A stretch of 64,000 nucleotides of DNA from Ignavibacteria bacterium (GCA_031261605.1 JAISJI010000060.1:211337-275336); one strand, 5' to 3'; shown: positions 1 to 10,082, counted from the stretch's first letter. Notes: generated from the letters alone by a model not told the origin. Numbers and translations are program-made.

Positions 1-630
1 CGGTATTCCGACAATAGTGCATATCAATATGGATATAAACAATCCACCTCTGATTTTTAATTTCATTAATACGGCACCAAGAATGATACTAATAACGGAT
101 AAAACCGTAATCAAATTGAAATCGCCTATTGCTAACATAGTCGTCGGGTCTGCTTTTATTAACCCACTATTTTGGAAGCCAAGAAACGCTATAAATAGAC
201 CAATACCGGCGGAAATTGCAAAACGCAGGTTCTTTGGAATACAATCCACTATTTTTTCTCTAACTCCTGTAACCGATATAATTATGAATATAATACCTTC
301 AAGAAATACCGCTGTCAAAGCAGATTGCCAACTATAACCCATTCCCAATACAATCGTAAAAGCAAAGAAAGCGTTAATACCCATTCCTGGAGCTAATGCA
401 ATAGGTAAGCGAGCATAGAAAGCCATTATCAGCGTGCCGACTGCAGATACTAAAGCAGTAGCCGTGAATACAGCCCCCTTATCCATACCGGTAACACAAA
501 GTATACTTGGATTAACAGCAAGTATATAACACATTGTCATAAACGTGGTTAATCCTGCAAAGAACTCTGTCCTTAGAGTCATCGTTTTCGGATTAAATCC
601 AGCATATTTTTCAAAAAAATTGGTATTCAT
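1..630 (-). CDS. NCS2/AzgA-type purine permease, C-terminus cut by window edge
   Basis: The minus-strand frame is open from ATG at 630 to the window edge without a stop, giving 210 N-terminal residues. It starts MNTNFFEKYAGFNP and continues with a run TLRTEFFAGLTTFMTMCYIL, then a stretch with LPIALAPGMGINAFFAF. Both are typical of the AzgA/GhxP branch of nucleobase:cation symporter-2 proteins, which bring guanine, hypoxanthine or adenine across the inner membrane with protons. At least five hydrophobic segments are visible. The family is usually about 430-450 residues, so roughly half is missing. purN lies directly upstream on the same strand with a 23-nt gap, so both may share a transcript linked to purine supply. 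The exact substrate cannot be told. Confidence 0.88.
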   Translation of the reverse strand, partial: MNTNFFEKYAGFNPKTMTLRTEFFAGLTTFMTMCYILAVNPSILCVTGMDKGAVFTATALVSAVGTLIMAFYARLPIALAPGMGINAFFAFTIVLGMGYSWQSALTAVFLEGIIFIIISVTGVREKIVDCIPKNLRFAISAGIGLFIAFLGFQNSGLIKADPTTMLAIGDFNLITVLSVISIILGAVLMKLKIRGGLFISILICTIVGIP

Positions 631-653
631 TTGATATATGATTTGTGAGATAA

Positions 654-1286
654 TTATTCATACGTAGGTAAGTCGGCTGGTCTGTTATATTCAAGTTTGA
701 GCAGCCCCTTAGAGATATTAATTAACACTTTGGAATATAGTTGATGCTCCGCTTTTAGCACACGTTTTGCAAGCGTTTCCGGAGTATCATTCTCCATTAC
801 AGCCACTTCCATTTGTCCAAGTATAGTTCCAGCGTCATATTCGCTATTGACCTGATGCACAGTAGCACCAGAAACCTTTTCGCCCGCTTCTAATACGGCT
901 TTATGGACATTCATACCATACATACCTTTACCGCCAAATTTGGGAAGCAATGCCGGATGTATATTTAAGACGTGCCCCTGAAAGCAATCAATCACAAAAG
1001 GAGTAAGATGTTTCATATAACCGGCTAAGACAATGTAATCTACGTTGTGGTTGAGAAATACCCGAACTATCTCACCATCATATTCCGGTCCGTTTGTCTT
1101 TTCATTGATAACAAAAGTAGGAACACCATCGTATTTTGCTTTGGCTATAGCCCCAGCATCTGGATTATTTGTAATCATTGCACATAAACTTGCGTTTAAT
1201 TCTCTGTGTCTAACCGAATTTATTATGGCTTGCATATTGGAACCGTTGCCCGAACACATAAAGCCAAGTTTTAATTTATCTCGCAT
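654..1286 (-). CDS. purN: Phosphoribosylglycinamide formyltransferase (PurN)
   Basis: The 210-residue protein matches the usual PurN length. It transfers the formyl group from 10-formyl-tetrahydrofolate to glycinamide ribonucleotide, the third step of de novo purine synthesis, in the cytoplasm. Visible motifs are the phosphate-binding MCSGNGSNMQAI near residue 10, VLAGYMKHLTPF, the catalytic NIHPALLP (Asn and His of the active site) and SGATVHQVNSEYDAG, which carries the conserved Asp. All key residues are present. ATG at 1286 is chosen because it sits directly in front of the Rossmann start; a nearby upstream ATG at 1296 is out of frame. It lies between the zinc-ribbon gene (30-nt gap) and the purine permease (23-nt gap), all on the same strand. 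Confidence 0.96.
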   Translation of the reverse strand: MRDKLKLGFMCSGNGSNMQAIINSVRHRELNASLCAMITNNPDAGAIAKAKYDGVPTFVINEKTNGPEYDGEIVRVFLNHNVDYIVLAGYMKHLTPFVIDCFQGHVLNIHPALLPKFGGKGMYGMNVHKAVLEAGEKVSGATVHQVNSEYDAGTILGQMEVAVMENDTPETLAKRVLKAEHQLYSKVLINISKGLLKLEYNRPADLPTYE

Positions 1287-1315
1287 CCTCTCGCATTACA
1301 TTTATGGTTGTTAAA

Positions 1316-2065
1316 TTAATCTTCGGTTTTATCAGCCAACAAATCATCTTCATCAAATTCTACCCAATCAGGTATAAGGATACGCCCGCAGTTCTCACAT
1401 TGGAATATCCTATCCAATTGATTACGCATATCAACAATAAGTTGCGATGGTATTTGTCGGTAGCATCCTTGACAAGAGCCACGCTTTACTTGAACAGCTG
1501 CATCCGGTATTCTGGCGCGAATCACAGCATATCTATCATAGAGTGTATCGTTGATTTTAGTTCTAAGCTGCTTTCTGATTTTATTATAGTTTTGGACATC
1601 TTCGCTTTGTTCTTCTGTAAGTTCATCATATTGGCGATGAACTTCTGCAAGTCGTTCAATAGCATCTTCTAATTCTTTCTTTTGGTCATCTAGTATTGAC
1701 AACAAATTGCCTTCCTTAATGCCCTCCGTTCGCATCTTTACAGATAACTTCTCGTGCTCTGATTTTAGCGATTTAATTTCAGTGCTGATAGCATCAAATT
1801 CTTTATTATTTCTAACCAAGAACTGCTGTTGCGAAAGTTTATCTTCTTTCTCTTTGAGAGCAACGAGTGTAGATTTTGCAGTAGATACAAAAACCTTGAT
1901 GTCATTAAGGATGCCTTCTGTCTCGGTAATTCTATCCTTCTTTTCTGATACTACCACCTCTTGCGAGTTTATAGCTTTTGGAAGGTCGCCGAGTTCATCC
2001 TCAAATTCATCTAATATCTTATCTACGTATGCAATTTTTGCTAAAATTGAAATGTCTTTTTCCAT
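1316..2065 (-). CDS. Coiled-coil protein with C-terminal C4 zinc ribbon (CdsZ/HP0958-like)
   Basis: The 249-residue protein is mostly charged heptad-rich coiled coil (about residues 10-175) followed by a zinc ribbon with two Cys pairs, CQGC and CENC, about 27 residues apart. This is the architecture of the C4-type zinc-ribbon family (Pfam zf-RING_7, formerly DUF164). Characterised members are chlamydial CdsZ and Helicobacter HP0958/FlgZ, which act as chaperones or RNA/RpoN partners in secretion and flagellar assembly. Many genomes carry the family without a known role. Here it precedes purN with a 30-nt gap. Flagellar genes are 45 kb away in this window, so a flagellar link is only a guess. 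The start ATG at 2065 is the only sensible one. Confidence 0.85.
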   Translation of the reverse strand: MEKDISILAKIAYVDKILDEFEDELGDLPKAINSQEVVVSEKKDRITETEGILNDIKVFVSTAKSTLVALKEKEDKLSQQQFLVRNNKEFDAISTEIKSLKSEHEKLSVKMRTEGIKEGNLLSILDDQKKELEDAIERLAEVHRQYDELTEEQSEDVQNYNKIRKQLRTKINDTLYDRYAVIRARIPDAAVQVKRGSCQGCYRQIPSQLIVDMRNQLDRIFQCENCGRILIPDWVEFDEDDLLADKTED

Positions 2066-2128
2066 ATTTTATTTATTTTATTATTATTAATCTTAGTTAT
2101 TTTTGGTGTTGTTTTTTGTGGTTTTTTG

Positions 2129-2677
2129 TTAATTAGTCGCTAATTGTTCGTTATCCAATGGACGCCAGATAGCATACAACATACTCGTAAAAGCAGCTAA
2201 CAACAAAATAGCCCGCATAGATGCGTTCTTCACATCTATGTATCGCTCAACGAAATACTTTTGAATAGATGGGTGATTGAAATCTCTTATGCCATCGTAA
2301 TAGACGGCTTGTGCAAGTTGGAAGTCCATATAGAAGAAGTATACTTGTATCGGCACTGTTATTAAAAATAGCACAAAAGCCATAAATAGCCAGCCACGTC
2401 TTTTGAAATCTTTGCGGGTATTTATTGCTAACACTATTGAGCAACAAGCTGCCAAACCGTATGCTATACCGGTGAGCAATGATGTTGTAGAGAATAAGTA
2501 AATATTGGTTAAGCGTTCTATATTGGAATACTCGGGCTTTAGGAACATCCCATTACTGCCTATTGTAAATAGATTATATGCTATGGTTGTCCTGAATATT
2601 GTGCCACCGAGCCAAATTACGAACCCAAATATGAAGATGGTTAATAGCACTTTGAATGCTTTACTCTTTTCTTTCAT
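2129..2677 (-). CDS. Small multi-pass membrane protein of unknown function
   Basis: I do not recognise a family. The chosen start, ATG at 2677, gives 182 residues beginning MKEKSKAFKVLLTIFIFGFV, a positive N-terminus running into a first membrane segment. Three more hydrophobic stretches follow: around LLTGIAYGLAACCSIVL, LFMAFVLFLITVPIQVYFFY and AILLLAAFTSMLYAIW. A longer frame is open to a TTG at 2809, with in-frame ATGs at 2785, 2770 and 2725; these would add a poorly structured leader. The four-segment layout suggests an inner-membrane protein. It is followed on the same strand by the zinc-ribbon gene after a 63-nt gap and is divergent from the acetyltransferase-like gene at 2886. Confidence 0.6.
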   Translation of the reverse strand: MKEKSKAFKVLLTIFIFGFVIWLGGTIFRTTIAYNLFTIGSNGMFLKPEYSNIERLTNIYLFSTTSLLTGIAYGLAACCSIVLAINTRKDFKRRGWLFMAFVLFLITVPIQVYFFYMDFQLAQAVYYDGIRDFNHPSIQKYFVERYIDVKNASMRAILLLAAFTSMLYAIWRPLDNEQLATN

Positions 2678-2885
2678 TACAAACTTCAATAAGATAACTA
2701 TAAATTTAATATTTTTTTTTGTCATAACAAAGGAATAAGCAAAATAAATAGGAATAAATGTATATAACATCGCTTTTTTATCCATTCCACCGCTACACTG
2801 ATAGTTCAATGTAACGAATACTTGTTTTTCTAAAATATTTTTTGTATTTTAGAAGGTTGTAATTGATAACATTATTATAATATCT

Positions 2886-4019
2886 TTGAGCAAGGCAAAT
2901 AGTAGCAGAATTTTCGGATTAGATGTAGCGAGATTATTAGCAATGCTGATGATGGTGCAAGGGCATACTGTATATTGCTTGCTCACATCCGGTATTGTTG
3001 ATTCTGACATCTGGTATTGGCATTTATGGACAGCTATCCGTGGCTACACCGCTCCTATATTCCTTATGGTATCTGGTGCTGTGCATATATTTGCGAACAA
3101 GCGAGACGAAAACGGCATCGTTCCTAATGCAACCACAAAGAGACGTATTAAGACCTGTCTTATGCTCTTTGCTGTCGGATATTTACTGCAATTCCCTGCA
3201 AATAATCTATTTGACCTACCATTTCTTAATTACGAAACACTTGCTTCTTTCCTTAAAGTGAATGTGCTACAGCTCTTTGCCGTTACATTGATATTTCTTA
3301 ATATCCTGTTTAAACTTACGAACTCTAACAAACAGCTGGCTACAATATGCTTTATCGTAGGAAATGCTCTGATACTTGCTTCGCAATTCTCTTTACAGGT
3401 GGATTGGTATAAGCATCTTCCTATTCCTTTTGCTGCTTTCTTCTCTATGTCTAAAGGAACGATATTTCCTATTATGCCATTCTCCGGCTACTTGCTAATT
3501 GGCTCGGCTATGGGATATTTGATACAGCGAGTGCAACCAGAAAAACGAAATGCTTATATTGTCAAAAACCTCTTTCTTATTGGCTTACCATACATAGTCA
3601 TAGGGCATCTGTTTGGCTCTTTGTATGGAACTTATGGGCATAATGTGCTTGGCTCGCCAAGCATCCAACTTGGTCTTAGTATCGGACGCGTCGGTGTTGC
3701 TATGTGGGTAATATCCTTCTCTACATTGGTCTGTAACGCTTTATCTAGCTGGGAAAACATAATATCTATGCTTAGTAAGCGCTCCTTACTAATCTACGTT
3801 ATACATCTGTTGATAATTTATGGCTCACCAATAACACCTGGTTTGAGGCACTTCTTCTTCAATGTCAATGCAGCAACAGCGTTCTATTGTGCCTTTTTCG
3901 TTATATTCTTCTCAATTCTTATTGTCTATTTATACGATACTTCAAATAAAAATATTGCTGCCAACTACTTCTATAAATACGTAATCGTTGCATTGCTAAT
4001 ATATATGCTTCTAATATAA
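2886..4019 (+). CDS. DUF1624/HGSNAT-like membrane acyltransferase
   Basis: The 377-residue polytopic membrane protein opens with SRIFGLDVARLLAMLMMVQGH, which fits the heparan-alpha-glucosaminide N-acetyltransferase catalytic domain family (DUF1624, related to OpgC/acyltransferase_3 proteins). The opening R-x-x-x-D-x-x-R pattern and the His in MVQGH are typical. About ten hydrophobic segments follow. Such proteins move acyl groups across or at the inner membrane onto sugars or lipids; the acceptor here is unknown. There is no ATG before the conserved N-terminus: the frame begins at TTG 2886, and an ATT at 2862 has an AGAAGG five nt upstream, so initiation is non-ATG in either case. uvrA starts 25 nt after the stop and probably shares the transcript. 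Confidence 0.75.
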   Translation: MSKANSSRIFGLDVARLLAMLMMVQGHTVYCLLTSGIVDSDIWYWHLWTAIRGYTAPIFLMVSGAVHIFANKRDENGIVPNATTKRRIKTCLMLFAVGYLLQFPANNLFDLPFLNYETLASFLKVNVLQLFAVTLIFLNILFKLTNSNKQLATICFIVGNALILASQFSLQVDWYKHLPIPFAAFFSMSKGTIFPIMPFSGYLLIGSAMGYLIQRVQPEKRNAYIVKNLFLIGLPYIVIGHLFGSLYGTYGHNVLGSPSIQLGLSIGRVGVAMWVISFSTLVCNALSSWENIISMLSKRSLLIYVIHLLIIYGSPITPGLRHFFFNVNAATAFYCAFFVIFFSILIVYLYDTSNKNIAANYFYKYVIVALLIYMLLI

Positions 4020-4044
4020 AATCATTACTAATTACCCATACTCA

Positions 4045-6870
4045 ATGTCCGATATAGTTATAAAAAACGCAAGAGAAAATAATCTCAAAAATATTTCAGT
4101 TACTATTCCACGTGATAAACTTATTGTTATTACTGGTCTATCAGGTTCTGGTAAGTCATCGCTTGCCTTTGATACCATCTATGCAGAAGGACAACGCCGA
4201 TACATAGATTGCCTCTCCGCATACGCACGGCAATTTATAGGAATGATGAAGAAACCAGATGTGGATAGCATTGAAGGGCTGTCTCCATCTATCTCTATTG
4301 AGCAAAAGACATTGAACCACAACCCTCGCTCTACTGTTGGAACTACAACCGAAATATATGATTACATTCGTCTGCTATATGCAAAAATTGGCGTTCAATA
4401 TTGCACCGACTGCGGTGTCCCTGTAATCAAACGCACAACTTCACAAATTATTGACGACATATATGCACAATATAAAAACAAGAGCATACTAATATTAGCA
4501 CCGCTCGTATTCGCACGTAAAGGACAATATAACGAACTTTTTGTAACCCTAATTTCACAAGGATTTTCCCGCGTCCGCATAGATGGTCAAGTGCAACGAT
4601 TAGATATTGATATGTCCCTCTCCAGATATAAAAACCACGATATAGAACTTGTAGTTGATAAATGCACCGTAGATGATATTCATTTGAAACGCATTGAATC
4701 CTCCATAAATCTCGCTATTAACAAAGGTAGCGGCTCACTTATGGTGACGGAAGCAAGCGGAAAGTATGATGAAGACGAGCCATACAATGTTGATGTGACG
4801 CTCTTCTCTACTAGTTACTCCTGCCCAAAATGCAATAAATCATATCGCACGCTTGCACCAAATATGTTCTCCTTCAATTCACCTTATGGAGCGTGCCCAG
4901 AATGCAATGGACTCGGATTGGTGGAAGATTTTGATGAGCATCTGCTGATACCAAGCACAAAACTATCCGTTCTAAATGGTGCAATAAGAATACTTGGTCC
5001 AAAAATGAAATCGTGGCTCTGGTCAAAAGTAGAGCAATTCGCAGAACAATTTCAGATACCGCTAAATGTTCCAGTATCCGAAATTCCACCAGACAAATAT
5101 AACATACTGCTATACGGTAGCGATACATTGAAGAACCACAAAACGGCGTTCAATGGCTTTATACCTAACCTCCGCAGTTTGTATAACGATGCATATTCCA
5201 GCACACAACAACGCGAACTATCAGAATACCGCATAGTTAGCCAGTGTCCCACTTGCAATGGCACACGCTTAAAGCAAGAGTCCCTTGCGGTGAAAATTGC
5301 CGGCTATGGTGTGAACGACATTGTCACATTGGATGTAGAGCAATGCCTCGACTTCTTTAAGGAATTTGATAACAAGTTAAGCAAGCAAGATAGACAAATC
5401 GCAACACTTATAACCAAAGAGATTAAGGATAGATTGCAATTCTTACTCAACGTTGGTCTCCCCTACTTCTCACTCAATAGAACGGTCACCTCGCTATCTG
5501 GTGGCGAAGCACAACGTATTCGTTTAGCATCGCAAATTGGTTCGCAACTTGTTGGCATCACTTACGTACTAGATGAGCCAAGTATCGGCTTGCATCAGCA
5601 CGACAATTACAAGTTGATTAGTTCGCTGAAGCAACTACGCGACCTCGGCAATACAGTTATCATCGTTGAACACGACAGGTCAATGATGGAAGAAGCCGAT
5701 TTCGTTATTGATATTGGTCCTGGTGCTGGTTCCCACGGCGGAGAAATTTTACTTGCAACGGAAACAAGTAAAATCACAAAACTTGGCAAAAAGGCAAAAG
5801 AAACATCTCTTACATACCAATACATTAACAACATTAAGAAAATAGAGCCACCAGCAGAATATAGAAAGCCAGATGCCGAAAAAATGCTCTCAATCGTTGG
5901 AGCAACAGGCAACAATCTAAAGAACGTCACGGTGAATATTCCTTTGGGGCTATTCGTATGCGTTACAGGTATGAGTGGTAGCGGTAAATCCACTCTCATC
6001 AATGATACATTATTCCCTATTCTATCCAATCGATTACACCACTCTACTCTTATTCCGTTGGCTTACGAAAAAATTGTTGGTATTGGCAATGTAAATAAAG
6101 TAATAGAAGTAGACCAAAGCCCAATAGGACGCACACCAAGGTCTAACCCAGCAACATATACAAAGATATTTGACATCGTTCGCAACCACTACTCTTCATT
6201 GCCAGAGTCGCAAATTCGTGGATATAAGCCCGGTCGCTTCTCATTCAATGTCCCCGGTGGTAGATGCGAAGAGTGCGAAGGCGCTGGTATAAAGAAATTA
6301 GTAATGAACTTTCTGCCCGATGTGTATGTCACTTGCGACTCTTGCAATGGCAAGCGATATAATGAAGAGACGCTACAAGTCAAATTTAAAGGCAAATCTA
6401 TTGCGGATGTTTTGGATATGACGGTAGAGCAATCAGTCGCTTTCTTTGAGAATATTCCTATGCTTAAGAATAGATTGAAAGTGCTAAATGATGTGGGGTT
6501 AGGATACATAAAACTCGGTCAGCAGGCGCCAACTCTATCCGGTGGTGAAGCACAGAGAGTAAAACTCGCAACAGAATTAGCACGACCATCAACCGGAAAA
6601 ACTATTTTCTTATTAGATGAGCCAACTACAGGTCTGCATTTTGAAGATATTCGCGTGCTATTAGAACTCTTGCAGCATTTGGTAGATAAAGGCAACACCA
6701 TCATTGTAATAGAGCATAATTTGGATGTGGTGAAATGTGCTGATTGGGTGATTGACCTCGGACCAGAAGGCGGCAGAAAAGGCGGTTATATTGTAGCAGA
6801 AGGCAATCCAATACAAGTAGCAAATTGCCCCGATAGCATTACAGGGCAATATTTGAAGAGAGAGTTTTAG
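4045..6870 (+). CDS. uvrA: Excinuclease ABC subunit A (UvrA)
   Basis: At 941 residues this is a full-length UvrA, the damage-sensing ATPase of nucleotide excision repair that works with UvrB on DNA. Both ABC ATPase modules are complete. Module 1 has Walker [10 protein letters not shown] (about residue 31), signature [12 protein letters not shown] and Walker [12 protein letters not shown]. Module 2 has GMSGSGKST, signature [12 protein letters not shown] and [11 protein letters not shown]. The zinc-binding Cys clusters CPKC/CPEC in the first half and CEEC/CDSC in the second are all intact. The DNA-contact region around [21 protein letters not shown] is conserved. ATG at 4045 matches the usual N-terminus. 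It follows the acetyltransferase-like gene closely and converges on the 7TM-HD gene with a 19-nt gap. Confidence 0.98.
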   Translation: MSDIVIKNARENNLKNISVTIPRDKLIVITGLSGSGKSSLAFDTIYAEGQRRYIDCLSAYARQFIGMMKKPDVDSIEGLSPSISIEQKTLNHNPRSTVGTTTEIYDYIRLLYAKIGVQYCTDCGVPVIKRTTSQIIDDIYAQYKNKSILILAPLVFARKGQYNELFVTLISQGFSRVRIDGQVQRLDIDMSLSRYKNHDIELVVDKCTVDDIHLKRIESSINLAINKGSGSLMVTEASGKYDEDEPYNVDVTLFSTSYSCPKCNKSYRTLAPNMFSFNSPYGACPECNGLGLVEDFDEHLLIPSTKLSVLNGAIRILGPKMKSWLWSKVEQFAEQFQIPLNVPVSEIPPDKYNILLYGSDTLKNHKTAFNGFIPNLRSLYNDAYSSTQQRELSEYRIVSQCPTCNGTRLKQESLAVKIAGYGVNDIVTLDVEQCLDFFKEFDNKLSKQDRQIATLITKEIKDRLQFLLNVGLPYFSLNRTVTSLSGGEAQRIRLASQIGSQLVGITYVLDEPSIGLHQHDNYKLISSLKQLRDLGNTVIIVEHDRSMMEEADFVIDIGPGAGSHGGEILLATETSKITKLGKKAKETSLTYQYINNIKKIEPPAEYRKPDAEKMLSIVGATGNNLKNVTVNIPLGLFVCVTGMSGSGKSTLINDTLFPILSNRLHHSTLIPLAYEKIVGIGNVNKVIEVDQSPIGRTPRSNPATYTKIFDIVRNHYSSLPESQIRGYKPGRFSFNVPGGRCEECEGAGIKKLVMNFLPDVYVTCDSCNGKRYNEETLQVKFKGKSIADVLDMTVEQSVAFFENIPMLKNRLKVLNDVGLGYIKLGQQAPTLSGGEAQRVKLATELARPSTGKTIFLLDEPTTGLHFEDIRVLLELLQHLVDKGNTIIVIEHNLDVVKCADWVIDLGPEGGRKGGYIVAEGNPIQVANCPDSITGQYLKREF

Positions 6871-6889
6871 TTTATAATTAAGTTTTAGT

Positions 6890-9106
6890 TTATGATTCGT
6901 CTGCATTAGCAGTAGTTTCAGGTTCTGCTTCGGCATATTTCTCTCTTGTTGCGATTTTCCCTTTAAGTTCATTGATAATAGTTTCCTTAACTATTTTTAT
7001 TTCTTTTATAGTTATATCGGCATCATCAAATTGGTTGCATTTAATTCTATCATCAATGATTGCATTAAATGCTGAAACGAATTGCTCGGAATCAGGAGTA
7101 GATTTAGATAGCGCCTCTGCTGTGTCGCACAGCATAAGAATGGCTGCTTCTTTGGTTTGAGGTTTCGGACCTGGGTATCTGTAATCGTCTTTATTAACTA
7201 TATCTCCGCTATCTTTGGAATTATTTAGCGAAACATTATAGAAATGCTTAACTAACGTTGTTCCGTGGTGCTGTGGTATAAAGTCAATGATACATTGTGG
7301 TAGATTTGCTATCTCTGCTTTGCGAATTCCGTCTTCTACGTGCTTGATAATAGCAGCAGCGCTTTGCTTGGGAGTCATCTTTGCGTGCAAATCTATTTTA
7401 TATTGCTCTTTGTTTTCGGTGAACAATTGTGGATTATCCAACTTCCCAATGTCGTGGAACATAGCGCCAGCATATACCAAATGCTTATTTGCATCTATTG
7501 CAACAGCAGACATAGTAGCAAGGTGTGCCACTTCTCTACTATGTTCGAATGTGCCTCTTGCTCGCTCGCGTAGTTCTGTAACTAATGGATGCTCCTTAGC
7601 TACATATTCGTGTAATTTCAAATTAGTTATTATCGCTGTGCTGAATCTATTGATTATCATAAGCAAGCCGAACGTAATAATAGGAGCAAGAATAGCATTG
7701 ATAAGACCGAGAAATAATTGTGGCATCATCGTATCGAATTCATATACACGCTGGAAGCCAATTACGAAAATGGAAATCACAAAGCCAATGAAGATATACA
7801 GTATGGAACTGAACATTTGCGTTCTATCTTCAACATCCTTCACTGCATAAGCAGCGATAGAGCCAGTGAAGAGCATAGTTAGACCTAAGAAGTAGTCATT
7901 ACCTCGCACTCCAGCAAGCAACATTGCCATAACTACGGTAGTATAAAATGCGGTACGAGAGTCAAATACAATCGCTACAAACATAGCCAGTGCAGGTATC
8001 GGCACTAAATACTCTATCGGAGCATCCACTGCGGTGGATTGCAAGTAAAACGTAAGCCACGCCAAAAACGAGACAAACACCGGTGCAATGCAAATGATAA
8101 GTAATTGCAAGTTGCTCGCCCAAATGCGTTTACGGATAATTGCTAAGAATATTAGCAGAATGGAACACAGCACCAGCGAATGACCTATACATCCAATAAT
8201 TATTAACATATAATGCTGGTCGTTTTCACTTGCGATATTGGAATCTCTATATGAACGGATTATGAGCAATTTTTCCGAAGTTAGTGTATGACCACGCTCT
8301 ACTATTTTATCGCCTGTATGCACAATGCCTATAGTTCTACGAACAGATTGCTCTGCTGCTACAGCGGAACGCTCTGTAAGTTCATCAGAGAATATTAAAT
8401 TCGGTTGCGATAACTTAAATACTATATCTTCTATGAATTGTGCCGATTGTTCATTAAATATTTCTTCGCAATATCGTTGTAGTTCTATGGAAAACTTTTG
8501 CCTATCAATCGCTAAATCTTTTTCTATTAAGTAATCGGTATTTGACAACTCTCTAATTGATAGAACATTATTAATCTTAAATCTATCTAATAACTGGTCA
8601 ATGTAGCCACGCTTGTATTGCCGTTTAAGAAATGGGACAACACTATTCTTTATCTTTGTCACAACCTCATTCTGTATTGCTTCTGGCTGATTGAAAAAAC
8701 GTGTAATATGTTCATTCGTTGCGTATTGTTGAAGAACAACATCGCTATGTTGTAATATCGCTTCGCGAATATCACCGCTCAATTTTTCAATTAAATTCTT
8801 CTCTGATTGTTTGTTTAAAAGAAATACAGGTATTACACTATCTCTGGCATTTTTCACTTCCGCATCGTATTGTGGCTTTGGCTTGTAGACAGAGAAACTA
8901 TGGTCGGCGACAAGAGTTGGGTCAGTCCAGATATTACCCACACTATTTACATCTTTATCTGATTCCAATATACTTTTCTTGTAATTTAGAAAAGAAAATA
9001 GCGAGCATAGCAATATGGTCACAGAAATTATTACTACTTTAATAACTTTGGAATGGTGAAATGAACTAATTTCGTAATCTTTTTTCTCTTTGATGATTGG
9101 TTGCAT
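6890..9106 (-). CDS. pgpH: 7TM-HD phosphohydrolase, PgpH-type c-di-AMP phosphodiesterase
   Basis: The 738-residue protein has the three-part layout of the PgpH/YqfF family. An N-terminal membrane anchor (about residues 22-42) is followed by a roughly 260-residue extracytoplasmic 7TMR-HDED domain. A seven-segment membrane region follows (about 295-500), then a cytoplasmic HD domain with HSREVAHLATM, the metal-binding FHDIGKLDNP and a later IPQHHGTT. Known PgpH proteins cut cyclic di-AMP to pApA and so set potassium and wall homeostasis. All HD metal ligands that I can place are present. No diadenylate cyclase gene is in the window. It is convergent with uvrA and divergent from tatC (99-nt gap). 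Substrate is assigned by family, not shown here. Confidence 0.9.
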   Translation of the reverse strand: MQPIIKEKKDYEISSFHHSKVIKVVIISVTILLCSLFSFLNYKKSILESDKDVNSVGNIWTDPTLVADHSFSVYKPKPQYDAEVKNARDSVIPVFLLNKQSEKNLIEKLSGDIREAILQHSDVVLQQYATNEHITRFFNQPEAIQNEVVTKIKNSVVPFLKRQYKRGYIDQLLDRFKINNVLSIRELSNTDYLIEKDLAIDRQKFSIELQRYCEEIFNEQSAQFIEDIVFKLSQPNLIFSDELTERSAVAAEQSVRRTIGIVHTGDKIVERGHTLTSEKLLIIRSYRDSNIASENDQHYMLIIIGCIGHSLVLCSILLIFLAIIRKRIWASNLQLLIICIAPVFVSFLAWLTFYLQSTAVDAPIEYLVPIPALAMFVAIVFDSRTAFYTTVVMAMLLAGVRGNDYFLGLTMLFTGSIAAYAVKDVEDRTQMFSSILYIFIGFVISIFVIGFQRVYEFDTMMPQLFLGLINAILAPIITFGLLMIINRFSTAIITNLKLHEYVAKEHPLVTELRERARGTFEHSREVAHLATMSAVAIDANKHLVYAGAMFHDIGKLDNPQLFTENKEQYKIDLHAKMTPKQSAAAIIKHVEDGIRKAEIANLPQCIIDFIPQHHGTTLVKHFYNVSLNNSKDSGDIVNKDDYRYPGPKPQTKEAAILMLCDTAEALSKSTPDSEQFVSAFNAIIDDRIKCNQFDDADITIKEIKIVKETIINELKGKIATREKYAEAEPETTANADES

Positions 9107-9205
9107 TTATATCCTGCACAATTTTATTTGTATGTAATATAACTTTTTTTCGTAAATTATCAATCGAACTCATTAAATTTACTGCTATAACTAACCAATT
9201 TTCAA

Positions 9206-9979
9206 ATGTCAGACATAAATGATGCTCCGTTAAACGATGACAATGCTCCTTCTTCAAATAATGAGGAAGAAAGCAATATGAGTTTTCTACAACATCTCAC
9301 CGAACTAAGAAAACGAATAATTCTTGCTCTCGTTAGCATCATTATCGGATGCGCCGCTACCGCTTTCTTTATCTCTGACTTAATGCGTGATGTATTTTTG
9401 CATCCTGCTTTATCGAGCGGTCTGTCGCTTCAAAACTTACAGCCATTCGGACAACCATTTCTATACTTCAAAGTAATTGCAATCACCGGAATTATAGTAG
9501 CAATGCCATTCGTTCTATATCAATTCTGGCTTTTCATAGCACCCGCTCTCTACGAAAACGAAAAAAAATGGATAAGCAGAGCAACACTCTTCACATCTCT
9601 TAGTTTTTTGTGCGGCGTAGTATTCTCCTACTTCGTTCTTATACCGACAATGCTAACTTTCGCAGCAAATTTCGGCTCCGATTTAATAGAAAATCGCATT
9701 GATGTGAACGAATACTTCTCCTTCGTATCAATGATTCTCTTAGCGGCTGGCGGTTTGTTTGAATTACCAATGCTATCGTTCATTCTTTCTAAAATGCAAC
9801 TCATTACTCCAAAATTTTTATCCAAATATAGAAGGCACGCCATCCTCGTTATATTAATTTTGGCTGCCGTTCTAACTCCTACTCCAGACCCTGTAAGCCA
9901 ATTAATTTTCGCAGCACCAATTTTTGTATTATACGAAATCAGCATACTTGTCTCCCGCCTCGTTTATAAGAATATGTAA
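9206..9979 (+). CDS. tatC: Sec-independent protein translocase TatC
   Basis: The 257-residue inner-membrane protein is TatC, the receptor core of the twin-arginine export system that carries folded proteins across the membrane. The cytoplasmic N-terminal motif FLQHLTELRKRI (about residues 27-38) recognises the twin-arginine signal, and six membrane segments follow. The conserved Glu of the periplasmic-side loop (LFELPMLSF) and the LTPTPDPVSQLIFAAPIF block near the C-terminus are intact. A short acidic, Asn-rich extension precedes the core. The matching tatA is not next door but at 18454, about 8.5 kb downstream, so the Tat genes are split into at least two places. No clear promoter box is visible in the 99-nt divergent spacer. 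Confidence 0.96.
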   Translation: MSDINDAPLNDDNAPSSNNEEESNMSFLQHLTELRKRIILALVSIIIGCAATAFFISDLMRDVFLHPALSSGLSLQNLQPFGQPFLYFKVIAITGIIVAMPFVLYQFWLFIAPALYENEKKWISRATLFTSLSFLCGVVFSYFVLIPTMLTFAANFGSDLIENRIDVNEYFSFVSMILLAAGGLFELPMLSFILSKMQLITPKFLSKYRRHAILVILILAAVLTPTPDPVSQLIFAAPIFVLYEISILVSRLVYKNM

Positions 9980-10010
9980 TCCTAATAACCCCATTCCCAC
10001 AAAGGAAGGT

Positions 10011-10082
10011 CTCAACCTAACCCCCTAACCACAAGAAAGGGCTCAACCTAACCCCCTAACCCCCTTCCCACAAGGAAGGGGG
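10011..10082. repeat. Tandem C-rich intergenic repeats ending in a GC hairpin
   Basis: A 20-nt unit beginning CTCAACCTAACCCC occurs at 10011-10030 and again at 10042-10061, with a 31-nt period. The second copy runs into a perfect 9-bp hairpin with arms 10060-10068 and 10074-10082 around the loop CACAA. A decayed copy of the hairpin sequence (CATTCCCACAAAGGAAGG) lies just upstream of the first unit. The C-rich composition contrasts sharply with the AT-rich surroundings. Similar CCTAACCCCC...GGAAGGGGG strings are widespread intergenic repeats in Bacteroidota genomes. The hairpin could stop tatC transcripts, but it has no T-run. Confidence 0.75.

Noticed and set aside
10011..10061. CRISPR-like spacing of the C-rich 20-nt units
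   Set aside because: Only two exact copies with an 11-nt interval, no palindromic repeat core of the right size and no cas genes in the window.
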